A stretch of 64,000 nt of DNA from an uncultured Clostridia bacterium. Lineage in GTDB: Bacteria; Bacillota; Clostridia; TANB77; CAG-508. Position numbers and translations under genes: made by a program. Shown one piece after another: positions 28,778 to 36,610 of the stretch. The stretch's first letter is position 1; every line of letters begins with the position of its first letter. The notes beneath the pieces are model-generated. The model made no database searches. It was not told where the DNA came from and was given only the letters and a program-made list of their open reading frames with translations. The stretch spans positions 1 to 64,000 of the forward strand of contig CATGLK010000005.1 in NCBI GenBank assembly GCA_949538735.1, written 5' to 3'.

Positions 28778-29266
28778 ATGTTATCAGGAATACCAATTAT
28801 ACTAAAATACATACTTACAGGACTTTTAGGAGCATTTCCAATAATCGAATTAAGATACTCTGTTGTAATTGCTCAATACCTATTTAGCTTGCCTGTACTT
28901 CCAGCATTTATTTGTGGACTAATAGGAAATATCATACCAGTATATTTTATAGTTAAATATATCAGACCATTATTTGATTTTTTCGGAAAATTCAAGCCTT
29001 TCAAAATTATTATTGATTGGGCTTCTGAAAAAGCCACAAAAAAAATCGCAGAGAACGAAAAGCTTCAAACTTACACAGCTCTAGCATTGTTCTTGTTTGT
29101 CGCTGTTCCTATCCCTACAACAGGTGCTTGGGTTGGTTCTTTGATTGCTAACTTTTTAGAGATACCACCTAAAAAGGCTGTTCCACCTATTATCGCTGGT
29201 GTTATTGTTGCTGGCCTTATTATGGCTTTCGCCAATGGTGGAGTTCAATATTTACTTAATGGATAA
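28778..29266 (+). CDS. small multidrug-export family membrane protein
   Basis: 162 residues of the Sm_multidrug_ex family (PF06695 type). About four hydrophobic helices are visible, with family motifs GAFPIIELRYSV near residue 18, LPAFICGLIGNIIPVYFI near 41 and VAVPIPTTGAWVGSLIA near 108. Despite the family name the substrate is unproven. GGAGGAAATAAACA precedes ATG. It is a monocistron that ends in a shared bidirectional terminator. Confidence 0.88.
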   Translation: MLSGIPIILKYILTGLLGAFPIIELRYSVVIAQYLFSLPVLPAFICGLIGNIIPVYFIVKYIRPLFDFFGKFKPFKIIIDWASEKATKKIAENEKLQTYTALALFLFVAVPIPTTGAWVGSLIANFLEIPPKKAVPPIIAGVIVAGLIMAFANGGVQYLLNG

Positions 29267-29280
29267 TTATTTTATACATA

Positions 29281-29310
29281 AAAAACCAACTCAATTAAGA
29301 GCTGGTTTTT
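29281..29310. terminator. bidirectional terminator
   Basis: AAAAACCA-A-CTC / GAG-C-TGGTTTTT stem with one mismatch and a 6-base loop, A-run before and T-run after. It lies between the membrane protein (plus) and hepT (minus). Confidence 0.8.
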
Positions 29311-29653
29311 ATTTTGTATTTTCTTTTATTATTTGTTCTAAATCACTTTTAAGCAAAACAATATCTTCTGTTATAATGTCCCAAATAAAATTAAGTTTTA
29401 TTCCTTCATAATCATGTACTATTTTATTTCTCAGATTTTTAATAATAACCCATTCTATTTGTGGATACCTTTGCATTGTTTCTTTACTAATATTCTTTAC
29501 CAATTCACCTATTTGACTGATAGCAAATACCGTGGCATCTACTTTTTCTTCATTTATTATAAAATCCTCAAAATTACATCCTTTTGTATATCTTAACGCT
29601 TTATCAATATAATCTATCATCTTTCTTATTGACATATATTCCTTATTTTTCAT
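29309..29653 (-). CDS. hepT: HepT-like toxin (DUF86)
   Basis: 114 residues. It carries the HEPN-family RX4HXY motif as RNKIVHDYEG near residue 78 and the typical VDATVFAISQIGELV helix. HepT is an RNase toxin neutralised by MntA-mediated AMPylation of the tyrosine in this motif. ATG 29653 has AGGAG at 9 bases and overlaps the end of mntA by 11 bp, as is usual for the pair. Confidence 0.88.
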   Translation of the reverse strand: MKNKEYMSIRKMIDYIDKALRYTKGCNFEDFIINEEKVDATVFAISQIGELVKNISKETMQRYPQIEWVIIKNLRNKIVHDYEGIKLNFIWDIITEDIVLLKSDLEQIIKENTK

Positions 29654-29951
29654 ATACAACAACTCCTGTTTCTTTTATCTCCTTATCTATTGGAGAATTA
29701 GTAATAATTTCATATTTTTCAAATCCATCTATATCCTTTTTTAGTTCTTCTTGTATTTGACAAATTAGCTTCAACAAAGCAAACCCCTTTAACTCTGATC
29801 TAGTATCTATTATTAAATCAATGTCGCTTGCAGGTGTTGCTTGTTTCTTTGCATAAGAACCAAATAATATAACTTGATATACTGGTTGTTCTTTTAATAT
29901 TTTTTCCAACTTTTCTTTTATCTCTTCTATTGTGTATGTTTTTTCACTCAT
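29643..29951 (-). CDS. mntA: MntA-like nucleotidyltransferase antitoxin
   Basis: 102 residues with the minimal nucleotidyltransferase motif GSYAKKQATPASDIDLIID (GSX10DXD) near residues 31-49 and a short helical C terminus. It is expected to transfer AMP from ATP to HepT. ATG 29951 has AAAGGAG at 8 bases. It is the first gene of the two-gene operon. Confidence 0.9.
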   Translation of the reverse strand: MSEKTYTIEEIKEKLEKILKEQPVYQVILFGSYAKKQATPASDIDLIIDTRSELKGFALLKLICQIQEELKKDIDGFEKYEIITNSPIDKEIKETGVVVYEK

Positions 29952-30049
29952 ACATCGTTCTCCTTTTAATTTCTTAATTTCTATTTATATTGTATCATAC
30001 CCAATCTTCTTATGCAATTAATTTTTAAATTTTGCCAACTAAAAAGCCC

Positions 30050-30108
30050 AGCTCAATGGCCAAAAATTGCCAAAAAGGTCCGTCCCCTTTGGCAATTTTT
30101 TTATTTTT
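30050..30108. repeat. palindromic GTCCC repeat at the end of the AI-2E gene
   Basis: AATTGCCAAA-AAGGTCCGTCCCC-TTTGGCAATT forms a strong hairpin with T-runs, placed just past the stop of the permease gene. It could act as its terminator on the minus strand. Confidence 0.7.
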
Positions 30109-31225
30109 TCGCAGCTAATTTTAATTCAATATAATCTTCAACAACAATTTTCACAACAGCAATAACTGGCACAGCTAAGAACATACCAAGCACTCCAAAA
30201 TACGCACCACCAACTGTTACTGCAAAAATTACAAGTAGTGGACTAATTTTTAGTGATTTTCCAACAATTTTTGGATTAATAATATTGGCATCAATTTGTT
30301 GTAAAATAGTCACAACTATAAGCATCCAGATAGTTTGTGAAACACCACCTGTAATTAGAGTAATAATCACCGCAATTGCAACTGCAATAATCGCTCCAAA
30401 ATATGGTATCATATTAAATAGTCCTATCATAAATCCTAGTAATGGTGCAAATTTAACATTCATTATAGTCATTGCAATTGTTACCATTATACCAACAACA
30501 ATCGCATCTAAAAATTGACTTGCTATAAACTTGAAAAATATTTCATTTGAATGATTAAAATATTTGTCTATATTTTTATATGTTTTATCTTCAAACATTG
30601 CATTGGCACATTTCTTTAAAAATTCTATTATTTGTGTTCTTTCCATTAATATGTAAATAGATACAATTACTGCAACAAATACATTAAATATGCTTGTTAC
30701 CGCATTTACAGCCCCCATAACATATTCTAAAATTTTGTCTAGTTTGAAATATTGTTTAATATCAACATTTTGTACATTTGAAATAGCCTCTTTTACTATA
30801 TCTCCCTTTAATATTGAGTTTTCTGGAAGTTCGTTATATTTATTAATTGCCGTTTCAAAATAGCCCTGTATATTATTTATTAGGTCAACAACACTTTCCA
30901 CAACTACTGGTAAAATAACATTTACTAAAATTATTAGTAATAATGCTGCTATTATATAAACTGTTGCTACACTTAAAATTCTCGATTTTTTCTTAATAAA
31001 CTTTGATTTCGATTTTTTATATGTACTTTCTATATTTCTGCATGGCATATACAACAAATATGCTATAAAAATTCCTGCTAGAAACGGACTTAAAATAGCA
31101 AAAAATTTGTGAAGACCGTCCAATATATCTCCAAAATTATCTAATGCCTTGTATAACACAATTATTGCTGCTCCTAGCAAAAACCAATATACCCATTTTT
31201 TCCAATGATTTTTTACTTCTTTCAC
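30101..31225 (-). CDS. AI-2E family transporter (UPF0118)
   Basis: 374 residues with seven or eight membrane segments. The pattern is typical of PF01594: an N-terminal pair of helices, a central soluble coil (NKYNELPENSILKGDIVKEA), and the C-terminal block GFMIGLFNMIPYFGAIIAV...NPKIVGKSLKISPL. Family members export autoinducer-2 or act as Na+/H+ antiporters. The substrate here is unknown. GTG 31225 has AAAGGAGG at 7 bases. It is followed upstream by a repeat cluster separating it from xthA. Confidence 0.88.
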   Translation of the reverse strand: MKEVKNHWKKWVYWFLLGAAIIVLYKALDNFGDILDGLHKFFAILSPFLAGIFIAYLLYMPCRNIESTYKKSKSKFIKKKSRILSVATVYIIAALLLIILVNVILPVVVESVVDLINNIQGYFETAINKYNELPENSILKGDIVKEAISNVQNVDIKQYFKLDKILEYVMGAVNAVTSIFNVFVAVIVSIYILMERTQIIEFLKKCANAMFEDKTYKNIDKYFNHSNEIFFKFIASQFLDAIVVGIMVTIAMTIMNVKFAPLLGFMIGLFNMIPYFGAIIAVAIAVIITLITGGVSQTIWMLIVVTILQQIDANIINPKIVGKSLKISPLLVIFAVTVGGAYFGVLGMFLAVPVIAVVKIVVEDYIELKLAAKK

Positions 31226-31239
31226 TTTTCTACCTCCTT

Positions 31240-31322
31240 TGGGACATTTGGGGACGTTTCTTTTTGGACAAAATGTCCATTAGGAAACGTCCCAGATGGA
31301 CATTTTGTCCATTTTGGGACAC
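31240..31322. repeat. GGGAC/GTCCC repeat between xthA and the permease
   Basis: GGGACATTTGGGGACGTTTC, then two TGGACA...TGTCCA palindromes and CATTTTGGGACACAT. It is the same family as 16612-16700. Confidence 0.7.
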
Positions 31323-31328
31323 ATCTAC

Positions 31329-32084
31329 TTATAATTCTATGTCCAATTCTACTGGGCAATGATCACTTCCCAGCACTTCTGTGTGTATCTTTGCTTCTTT
31401 TATTTTGTTTTCTATTTGTTTTGATGTTATAAAGTAGTCTATTCTCCAGCCTACGTTTTTCTCTCTTGCTTTTCTCATATATGACCACCAGCTGTAAATT
31501 TCTTCTTTGTTTGGGTATAAGTGCCTGAATGTATCTGTAAATCCTGCATCTAGCAGTTCTGTCATTTTGTTTCTTTCTTCGTCTGTAAATCCTGCACTTC
31601 TCCTATTTGTTTTTGGATTTTTTAGGTCGATTTCTTTATGTGCTACATTTAAATCTCCACACATTATTACTGGTTTTGTTTCGTTCAATTTTAATAAGTA
31701 TCTTCTTATTTCATCTTCCCATATTTGCCTATATTCTAGTCTCTCTAGCTCTCTTTTTGAATTTGGTGTATATATTGTTACCATATAGAATTTTTCGAAT
31801 TCTAGTGTTATTACTCTTCCTTCTTTGTCGTGTTCTTCTATTCCTATTCCATATGTTACATTTATTGGCTCTTTTTTTGTAAATATTGCTGTTCCTGAAT
31901 AGCCTTTCTTTTCAGCACTATTCCAATAGCTTTTGTATCCTTCAAATTGTAAATCTACTTGTTCTGGTTGGCATTTAGTTTCTTGTATGCAAAATATATC
32001 TGCATTTACTTGTTTAAAAAAATCTGCAAAACCTTTTTCTAAACAAGCTCTTATGCCATTTACATTCCATGATATTAATTTCAT
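31329..32084 (-). CDS. xthA: exodeoxyribonuclease III
   Basis: 251 residues of the Xth/APE1 endonuclease-exonuclease-phosphatase family. Catalytic motifs are visible: LISWNVNGIRA, IFCIQETKCQ (metal Glu), CGDLNVAHKEIDL (Asp/Asn), GWRIDYF and LGSDHCPV (final Asp-His). It acts in base-excision repair at abasic sites. ATG 32084 gives the canonical MKLISWN start with AAAGGA at 9 bases. A longer frame to 32147 would add about 21 residues encoded by the adjacent palindromic repeat. Confidence 0.95.
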   Translation of the reverse strand: MKLISWNVNGIRACLEKGFADFFKQVNADIFCIQETKCQPEQVDLQFEGYKSYWNSAEKKGYSGTAIFTKKEPINVTYGIGIEEHDKEGRVITLEFEKFYMVTIYTPNSKRELERLEYRQIWEDEIRRYLLKLNETKPVIMCGDLNVAHKEIDLKNPKTNRRSAGFTDEERNKMTELLDAGFTDTFRHLYPNKEEIYSWWSYMRKAREKNVGWRIDYFITSKQIENKIKEAKIHTEVLGSDHCPVELDIEL

Positions 32085-32108
32085 TTGCATTCGTCCTTTC
32101 TTTTTTCC

Positions 32109-32167
32109 TGCCAACGGGGACGGACCTTTTTGGCAGAAATCTGCCAAAAAGAACCGTCCCCATTGGC
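32109..32167. repeat. palindromic repeat upstream of xthA
   Basis: TGCCAACGGGGACGGACCTTTTTGGCAG followed by its near inverse. It lies 25 bp before the xthA start and supplies a false N-terminal extension in the open frame. Confidence 0.7.
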
Positions 32168-32240
32168 ACGTTCCTATTTTACTACATTTTTACGTCAATG
32201 TCTAGCCAAAATTTTTTAAGTCTTCCCCATTCTAGGCACA

Positions 32241-32276
32241 AAAAAACTCTCTCGCTTGACTGCTTGAGAGTTTTTT
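32241..32276 (-). terminator. intrinsic terminator of the 3D-domain gene
   Basis: AAAAAACTCTC / GAGAGTTTTTT, an 11-bp stem with a T-run on the minus strand, about 10 bp after the stop. Confidence 0.85.
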
Positions 32277-32286
32277 ATTATTTATT

Positions 32287-33222
32287 TTATTGAACCACAC
32301 TTACTGGCAAGTATCTTACTCCCCATTGTAGTGCTGCTGCGTGTGAATTTACGTATATATCTATTTTGTTACCTTTTATTGCTCCGCCTCTGTCTTCTAC
32401 TGTGTAGATTTGTCCACCAATGTTTAACTTTGTTCCAAATGCGAAGTTCGCTGGTGCTGCTACTGTTCTTCCCGCTGTTGCTTGTGTTCCTGATGCTGTT
32501 CTTCCTGTTGATTTTCCACAACATTTTGCACATGAGCAGTATGCTGTTATTTTATATGTTGTTCCGTTTGTTGGAACTGCTGCTGTTCTTGGTGTTGTGC
32601 TAGCTCTTGATGTTGTTTGTACCGTTTTTTGTACTTGTACTATTTTGTTTACTGGTTCTGTTATTACTTTTTCTGATAGTACTGTTCTTTCAATTTCCAC
32701 GTTGTTTTGGATTTTTACTTTGTATGTTACTTCTTTTAATCCATTTTTTCCTTGTTTTAGTACTCTGCTTGTTGTTCCTTGTTCTGATGTTGTTGCATTT
32801 TTTGTAACTGTTTCATATGGTATTTCAACTTGTTCTGTTACTATTTTTTCAGTGATTGGTGCATAATTTTCTAGTATTTGTTCTAGTGTTGTTTGTACAC
32901 CTTCTTCTGATATTTTTGCAATTTGAACTTCGTTGTATGTTTTGTCTGTTATTTGTATACTTTGACCTGTTATTATTTCTTGGTTTAGGTCTGGTATTGT
33001 TTTTTGATTTTCTTCTAGTACTATATTGTTTTCTTCTAGTATTTCTGATACTGTTGCTTTTCCTGTTAGTGTTGACATTTCGTATCCGTTTTGAAGAATG
33101 ATTTTTACGTCTTTCAAGTTTGTGTTTACTGCCATAACTCCGATTCCTGATATTAAAATCATTATTATGGTTACACATATTATTTTCATAATGGAAATTG
33201 AAGCTTTTTCTTCTCTTTTCAT
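32287..33222 (-). CDS. YabE/RpfB-like G5 and 3D domain protein
   Basis: 311 residues. It has an N-terminal membrane anchor or signal, a DUF348-like ubiquitin-fold region (ATVSEILEENNIVLEENQ), a G5 domain (ITEKIVTEQVEIPYETV...GLKEVTYKVKIQNNVE) and a C-terminal 3D domain. The 3D domain has YKITAYCSCAKCCGKSTG and the Asp-rich motif VEDRGGAIKGNKIDIYV. Related proteins are peptidoglycan-active (Rpf/Sps/YabE group) and act in germination or wall remodelling. ATG 33222 has AAGGAGG upstream. No clear feature is seen between 33223 and 33445. Confidence 0.88.
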   Translation of the reverse strand: MKREEKASISIMKIICVTIIMILISGIGVMAVNTNLKDVKIILQNGYEMSTLTGKATVSEILEENNIVLEENQKTIPDLNQEIITGQSIQITDKTYNEVQIAKISEEGVQTTLEQILENYAPITEKIVTEQVEIPYETVTKNATTSEQGTTSRVLKQGKNGLKEVTYKVKIQNNVEIERTVLSEKVITEPVNKIVQVQKTVQTTSRASTTPRTAAVPTNGTTYKITAYCSCAKCCGKSTGRTASGTQATAGRTVAAPANFAFGTKLNIGGQIYTVEDRGGAIKGNKIDIYVNSHAAALQWGVRYLPVSVVQ

Positions 33223-33445
33223 ATTTTCTATTACCTCCTTTTGGCAACATATTCATTATACTATATTTTTTCTAATTTGTCAAATTTTGCCGTTTCCCTA
33301 CGCTTTCAGGACTTAGAAACATATCATTTTCCCAAAATAATTTGTCCTTTTTGTTCGAATTGCTTATTTCCGTAGGCACTTACTATTATTATATGTTCCA
33401 ATTTTTAAAATATTACTTTTTTAATTTTATTTTTTTACATTTTTC

Positions 33446-33474
33446 TTGTATTAAAAATCAGAATATGTTATTAT
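33446..33474 (+). promoter_or_regulatory. promoter of lemA-htpX
   Basis: TTGTAT (33446-33451), 17-bp spacer, TATTAT (33469-33474), about 38 bp before ATG 33512. Confidence 0.55.
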
Positions 33475-33511
33475 CTATTTGTATATTATAAGAATAGGAG
33501 GATTTATTATT

Positions 33512-34066
33512 ATGTTATGGATTATATTAGCTATTTTAGCTGTACTTATCATAGCTGTTATAGGAATGTATAATGGTTTAGTACAATCTAGAATAAAAGT
33601 TGACAACGCTTGGAGTCAAATTGACGTTCAACTACAAAGAAGATTTGATTTAATTCCAAACTTTGTTGAAACTGTAAAAGGTTACATGGCACATGAAAAA
33701 GAAACTTTCGAAAAAATTGCTGCACTTAGAACTTCTTGGGCTAATACAAATAGCATTTCTGAAAAAGCAAAATTAGATAACGAACTATCAACATCATTAA
33801 AAACAATAATGGCTGTTTCTGAAAGCTACCCTGAACTAAAAGCAAATCAAAATTTCTCAGATTTATCTGAAGAATTAAGAAATACAGAAAATAAAATTTC
33901 TTTTTCAAGACAATTTTACAATGATGCTGTAACTATGTACAATACAAAATTACAAGTATTTCCTTCTAACATTATCGCTGGAATGTTTAATTTCACAGCA
34001 CGTGATTTATTTAAAGCAGAAAGTGATGAAGCTAGAAAAAATGTTAAAGTTGACTTTGGGAACTAA
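33512..34066 (+). CDS. lemA: LemA family protein
   Basis: 184 residues. One N-terminal membrane helix is followed by the LemA signature NGLVQSRIKVDNAWSQIDVQ, RRFDLIPNFVETVKGYMAHE, and an ENKISFSRQFYNDAV segment. LemA is often encoded next to HtpX or TPM-domain genes and is thought to act in envelope quality control. ATG 33512 has AGGAGG at 10 bases and gives the usual short hydrophobic start. An in-frame ATG at 33479 has no ribosome-binding site. Confidence 0.92.
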   Translation: MLWIILAILAVLIIAVIGMYNGLVQSRIKVDNAWSQIDVQLQRRFDLIPNFVETVKGYMAHEKETFEKIAALRTSWANTNSISEKAKLDNELSTSLKTIMAVSESYPELKANQNFSDLSEELRNTENKISFSRQFYNDAVTMYNTKLQVFPSNIIAGMFNFTARDLFKAESDEARKNVKVDFGN

Positions 34067-34079
34067 ATTCTAATAGATA

Positions 34080-34214
34080 TGTCCCCGATGGATAAACATG
34101 TCCGTCGGGGACGTTTCCAAAATGAAGGAGTGTCCCCTTTGGCAAAAAATTGCCAACAGGGACGGAGGTAAATGGCAATAAATTGCCAAAAAGGTCCGTC
34201 CCCAATGGCAATAA
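34080..34214. repeat. palindromic repeat cluster between lemA and htpX
   Basis: Contains TGTCCCCGATGG...CCGTCGGGGACG, then two TTGCCAA/TTGGCA units flanking GGGACGG and GTCCGTCCCC. It lies inside the presumed lemA-htpX transcript. Confidence 0.7.
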
Positions 34215-34232
34215 TAGAAAGGAATAATTTTT

Positions 34233-35141
34233 ATGTTTGAAAATGTTAAAAGAAATAAAATACAATCTGGAATAATTGTTAGTATATTTATATTAGTTAT
34301 TACTTTAATAATATATTATGTATGTAATGCTTTAGATTTGGGAGTGCTTTCAATTGTAATTGCACTTACTGTGTCTATCGCATCTGCTTGGGGTTCTTAC
34401 TATTATAGTGATAAAATTGTTTTGTCTCTTAATAGGGCAAGACCTGCAACTAAAGAGGAAGATTTAAAGCTAGTAAATATTTTAGATGCTTTGATGATTT
34501 CTTCTGGCTTGACTACAAAGCCTAGGCTTTATGTGGTAGATGATGCTCAACCAAACGCATTTGCTACTGGTAGAAATCCTGAGAATGCTGTTGTTTGTGT
34601 TACTACTGGTCTTTTAGAAAAGTTAGATTATTATGAATTGGAAGGTGTAATTGCCCACGAAATGAGCCATATCAAAAATTACGATATCTTGCTTAGTTGT
34701 GTAGTTTCTGTTATGGTTGGTTTTATTGTAATGCTTTCTGATATTGTTTCTAGAACTCTTTTCTGGGGCGGTGGCAAAGATAGCGACAGTGATAATAATA
34801 GTGGAAATGGAATTTTGATGTTAATCGGATTAGTTTGCTTAATTCTTTCTCCTATTTTTGGTTCTTTGATGCAACTTGCTTTGTCAAGAAAGAGAGAATT
34901 TTTGGCTGATAGTACTGCTATTGAGTTTACTCGTAATCCTGATGGTCTTATTTCTGCTTTACAAAAGTTGGAAAGTGACCCTAATCAGTTAGGTACTGCT
35001 AATAGTGCTACTGCTAGTATGTATATTGTTAATCCTTTTAGGAGTGATACTAAGGAGGGTAAAAAGAAGAAGTCTTCTAATATTTGGTCTACTCACCCTA
35101 GTACAGAAGACAGAATTGAGGCTTTAAGGAATTTGAGATAA
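34233..35141 (+). CDS. htpX: membrane metalloprotease HtpX
   Basis: 302 residues, the usual length. Two N-terminal membrane helices, the zinc-binding HEMSH motif in EGVIAHEMSHIKNYD near residue 140, two further helices, and the third zinc ligand in SRKREFLADSTAIEF. HtpX degrades misfolded membrane proteins. AAAGGA lies about 9 bases before ATG 34233. It follows lemA across a repeat cluster. Confidence 0.95.
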   Translation: MFENVKRNKIQSGIIVSIFILVITLIIYYVCNALDLGVLSIVIALTVSIASAWGSYYYSDKIVLSLNRARPATKEEDLKLVNILDALMISSGLTTKPRLYVVDDAQPNAFATGRNPENAVVCVTTGLLEKLDYYELEGVIAHEMSHIKNYDILLSCVVSVMVGFIVMLSDIVSRTLFWGGGKDSDSDNNSGNGILMLIGLVCLILSPIFGSLMQLALSRKREFLADSTAIEFTRNPDGLISALQKLESDPNQLGTANSATASMYIVNPFRSDTKEGKKKKSSNIWSTHPSTEDRIEALRNLR

Positions 35142-35157
35142 ATTGTATTAAATATTT

Positions 35158-35190
35158 AAGCTAGAGTATATAGTGTACTCTAGCTTTCTT
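35158..35190 (+). terminator. intrinsic terminator after htpX
   Basis: AAGCTAGAGTA / TACTCTAGCTT, an 11-bp stem with an 8-base loop, then TTCTTG. Confidence 0.7.
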
Positions 35191-35257
35191 GTATTTGTTA
35201 TTCTTCTTTTTCTAGTTTTTCAATTTCTTCTTTTAATAAATGACTTTTAACTTAATA

Positions 35258-36034
35258 TTATATTTCAAAAATCCTCATAGCATTTTCGTAAGTAATGTTA
35301 GCAACTTCTTCCAAAGTAAGTCCCTTAACATCTGCAATTTTTTGAGCTGTCAACTTAACATTTCTTGGGTCATTCCTTCTTCCCCTTAATGGCTCTGGAG
35401 AAAGATATGGGCTATCTGTCTCAATTAACATTTTATCATTTGGCACAAGATTTATAATCTCATCTGCGTTTTTTGAATTCTTAAATGTGACTGGACCTGC
35501 AAAGGAAATGTAAAATCCTAATTTTAAAGCCTCTTTGACCAGCTCTCTGTTTAGTGGACAGCAATGAAAAATTCCCTTTTTGATAACTTCGTTTTGTTTT
35601 AAAATTTCTATTGTGTCCATTACAGCTTCCCTTGTGTGTATAACTATTGGAAGCCCTAATTTATTTGACATTTTTATTTGTTCACTGAAAGCTAGCTTTT
35701 GTAAATCTTTATTCTCTTTGTTCCAATAATAGTCTAAACCGATTTCGCCAACTGCAACAGTAAGATTATTTGTTTTTATTATTTGTTCAATTTCAGCTAA
35801 GTCTTTCCACAATTGGTCTTCAGTTTGTGGAATGTCGTTTGGTGATATTCCACATATTGGGTACATAAATTTATATTTTTTACATAGTTCTATTGCTTTT
35901 TTTGAACTCTCTATGCTGTATCCTGCTGTTATAAATTTTTCTATTTCGTCGTTGTGGATTTTTTCTATTAGTTCCTCTCTGTCTTCGTCAAACTTCTCGT
36001 CATTTAAATGTGCATGGCTATCAAAAAATTTCAT
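35258..36034 (-). CDS. tatD: TatD-family metal-dependent hydrolase
   Basis: 258 residues. Metal-ligand motifs are in order: FDSHAHLND, VAVGEIGLDYYW, LPIVIHTREA, GIFHCCP and LIETDSPYLSPEP. TatD enzymes are DNA nucleases and D-aminoacyl hydrolases of the amidohydrolase fold. ATG 36034 has AAGGAG at about 6 bases. It lies downstream of acpS in the same direction, separated by a palindromic repeat. Confidence 0.93.
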   Translation of the reverse strand: MKFFDSHAHLNDEKFDEDREELIEKIHNDEIEKFITAGYSIESSKKAIELCKKYKFMYPICGISPNDIPQTEDQLWKDLAEIEQIIKTNNLTVAVGEIGLDYYWNKENKDLQKLAFSEQIKMSNKLGLPIVIHTREAVMDTIEILKQNEVIKKGIFHCCPLNRELVKEALKLGFYISFAGPVTFKNSKNADEIINLVPNDKMLIETDSPYLSPEPLRGRRNDPRNVKLTAQKIADVKGLTLEEVANITYENAMRIFEI

Positions 36035-36068
36035 TTTTTCTCCTTCTATCTCTAATTATTCTTTTCCC

Positions 36069-36131
36069 ATGCCAAAAAGGTCTGTCCCCAGTGGCAATAA
36101 ATTGCCAAAAAGGTCCGTCCCCAATGGCAAT
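36069..36131. repeat. two tandem palindromic repeat units
   Basis: TGCCAAAAAGGTCYGTCCCCARTGGCAAT occurs twice in direct order, 31 bp apart, between acpS and tatD. The copies differ at two or three positions. Confidence 0.75.
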
Positions 36132-36136
36132 ATTTT

Positions 36137-36511
36137 TTATTTAATCAAAATTGTTACATTTGCTGTTGCATAAGCTTGGCAATGTGATATACTCACGTCC
36201 ATACTTTCTATGTCATTTAAGTCTAAGCCTATTATTTTAAGTTCAGGTTTGCCTTGAGTATTTACAATTGTTTCTATGTCTTTCCAGCATATTTGATATT
36301 TGTCTTTTAGCTTAAAAGATATGGCCTTAAATGCTGCTTCTTTTACTGCAAATCTTGCTGCATAACTTTGATATTTTTGTACTTTTTTGCTTTCGCAGTA
36401 TTGTATTTCTTGTTCTGTGTATATTTTGTTTAAGAACTTTTCTCCTAAGTTTTCTATATTTTCTTTTATTCTTTCTATTTCTATTATATCTGTTCCACAG
36501 GCTATTTTCAT
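36137..36511 (-). CDS. acpS: holo-[acyl-carrier-protein] synthase
   Basis: 124 residues, typical length. The Mg-binding Asp lies in ACGTDIIEIERI and the Glu in RFAVKEAAFKAI. The C-terminal SISHCQAYATANVTI matches family. It transfers 4'-phosphopantetheine from CoA to ACP. ATG 36511 has AAGGAGG at about 6 bases. The 14-residue upstream extension lacks a ribosome-binding site. Confidence 0.93.
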   Translation of the reverse strand: MKIACGTDIIEIERIKENIENLGEKFLNKIYTEQEIQYCESKKVQKYQSYAARFAVKEAAFKAISFKLKDKYQICWKDIETIVNTQGKPELKIIGLDLNDIESMDVSISHCQAYATANVTILIK

Positions 36512-36569
36512 AAAAGGCCTCCTTGTTTTTGTATCTACTAATAATACTATCATTTTTATAAAATTAAAT

Positions 36570-36593
36570 CAAGTGGGTACAAAGGCCCACTTG
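36570..36593 (-). terminator. terminator of the pilin-like LRR gene
   Basis: CAAGTGGG / CCCACTTG, 8-bp stem and 8-base loop, with a T-rich end on the minus strand, 18 bp after the stop. Confidence 0.7.
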
Positions 36594-36610
36594 TTTATAC
36601 TTTATTATAA

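Noticed and set aside
32085-32147. N-terminal extension of exonuclease III
   Set aside because: The extra residues are encoded by the adjacent palindromic repeat. The ribosome-binding site and family alignment place the start at 32084.
32849-33256. Lys/Arg/Asn-rich 135-residue frame opposite phase to the 3D-domain gene
   Set aside because: It overlaps the well-supported G5/3D gene on the same strand in another frame and has biased composition.
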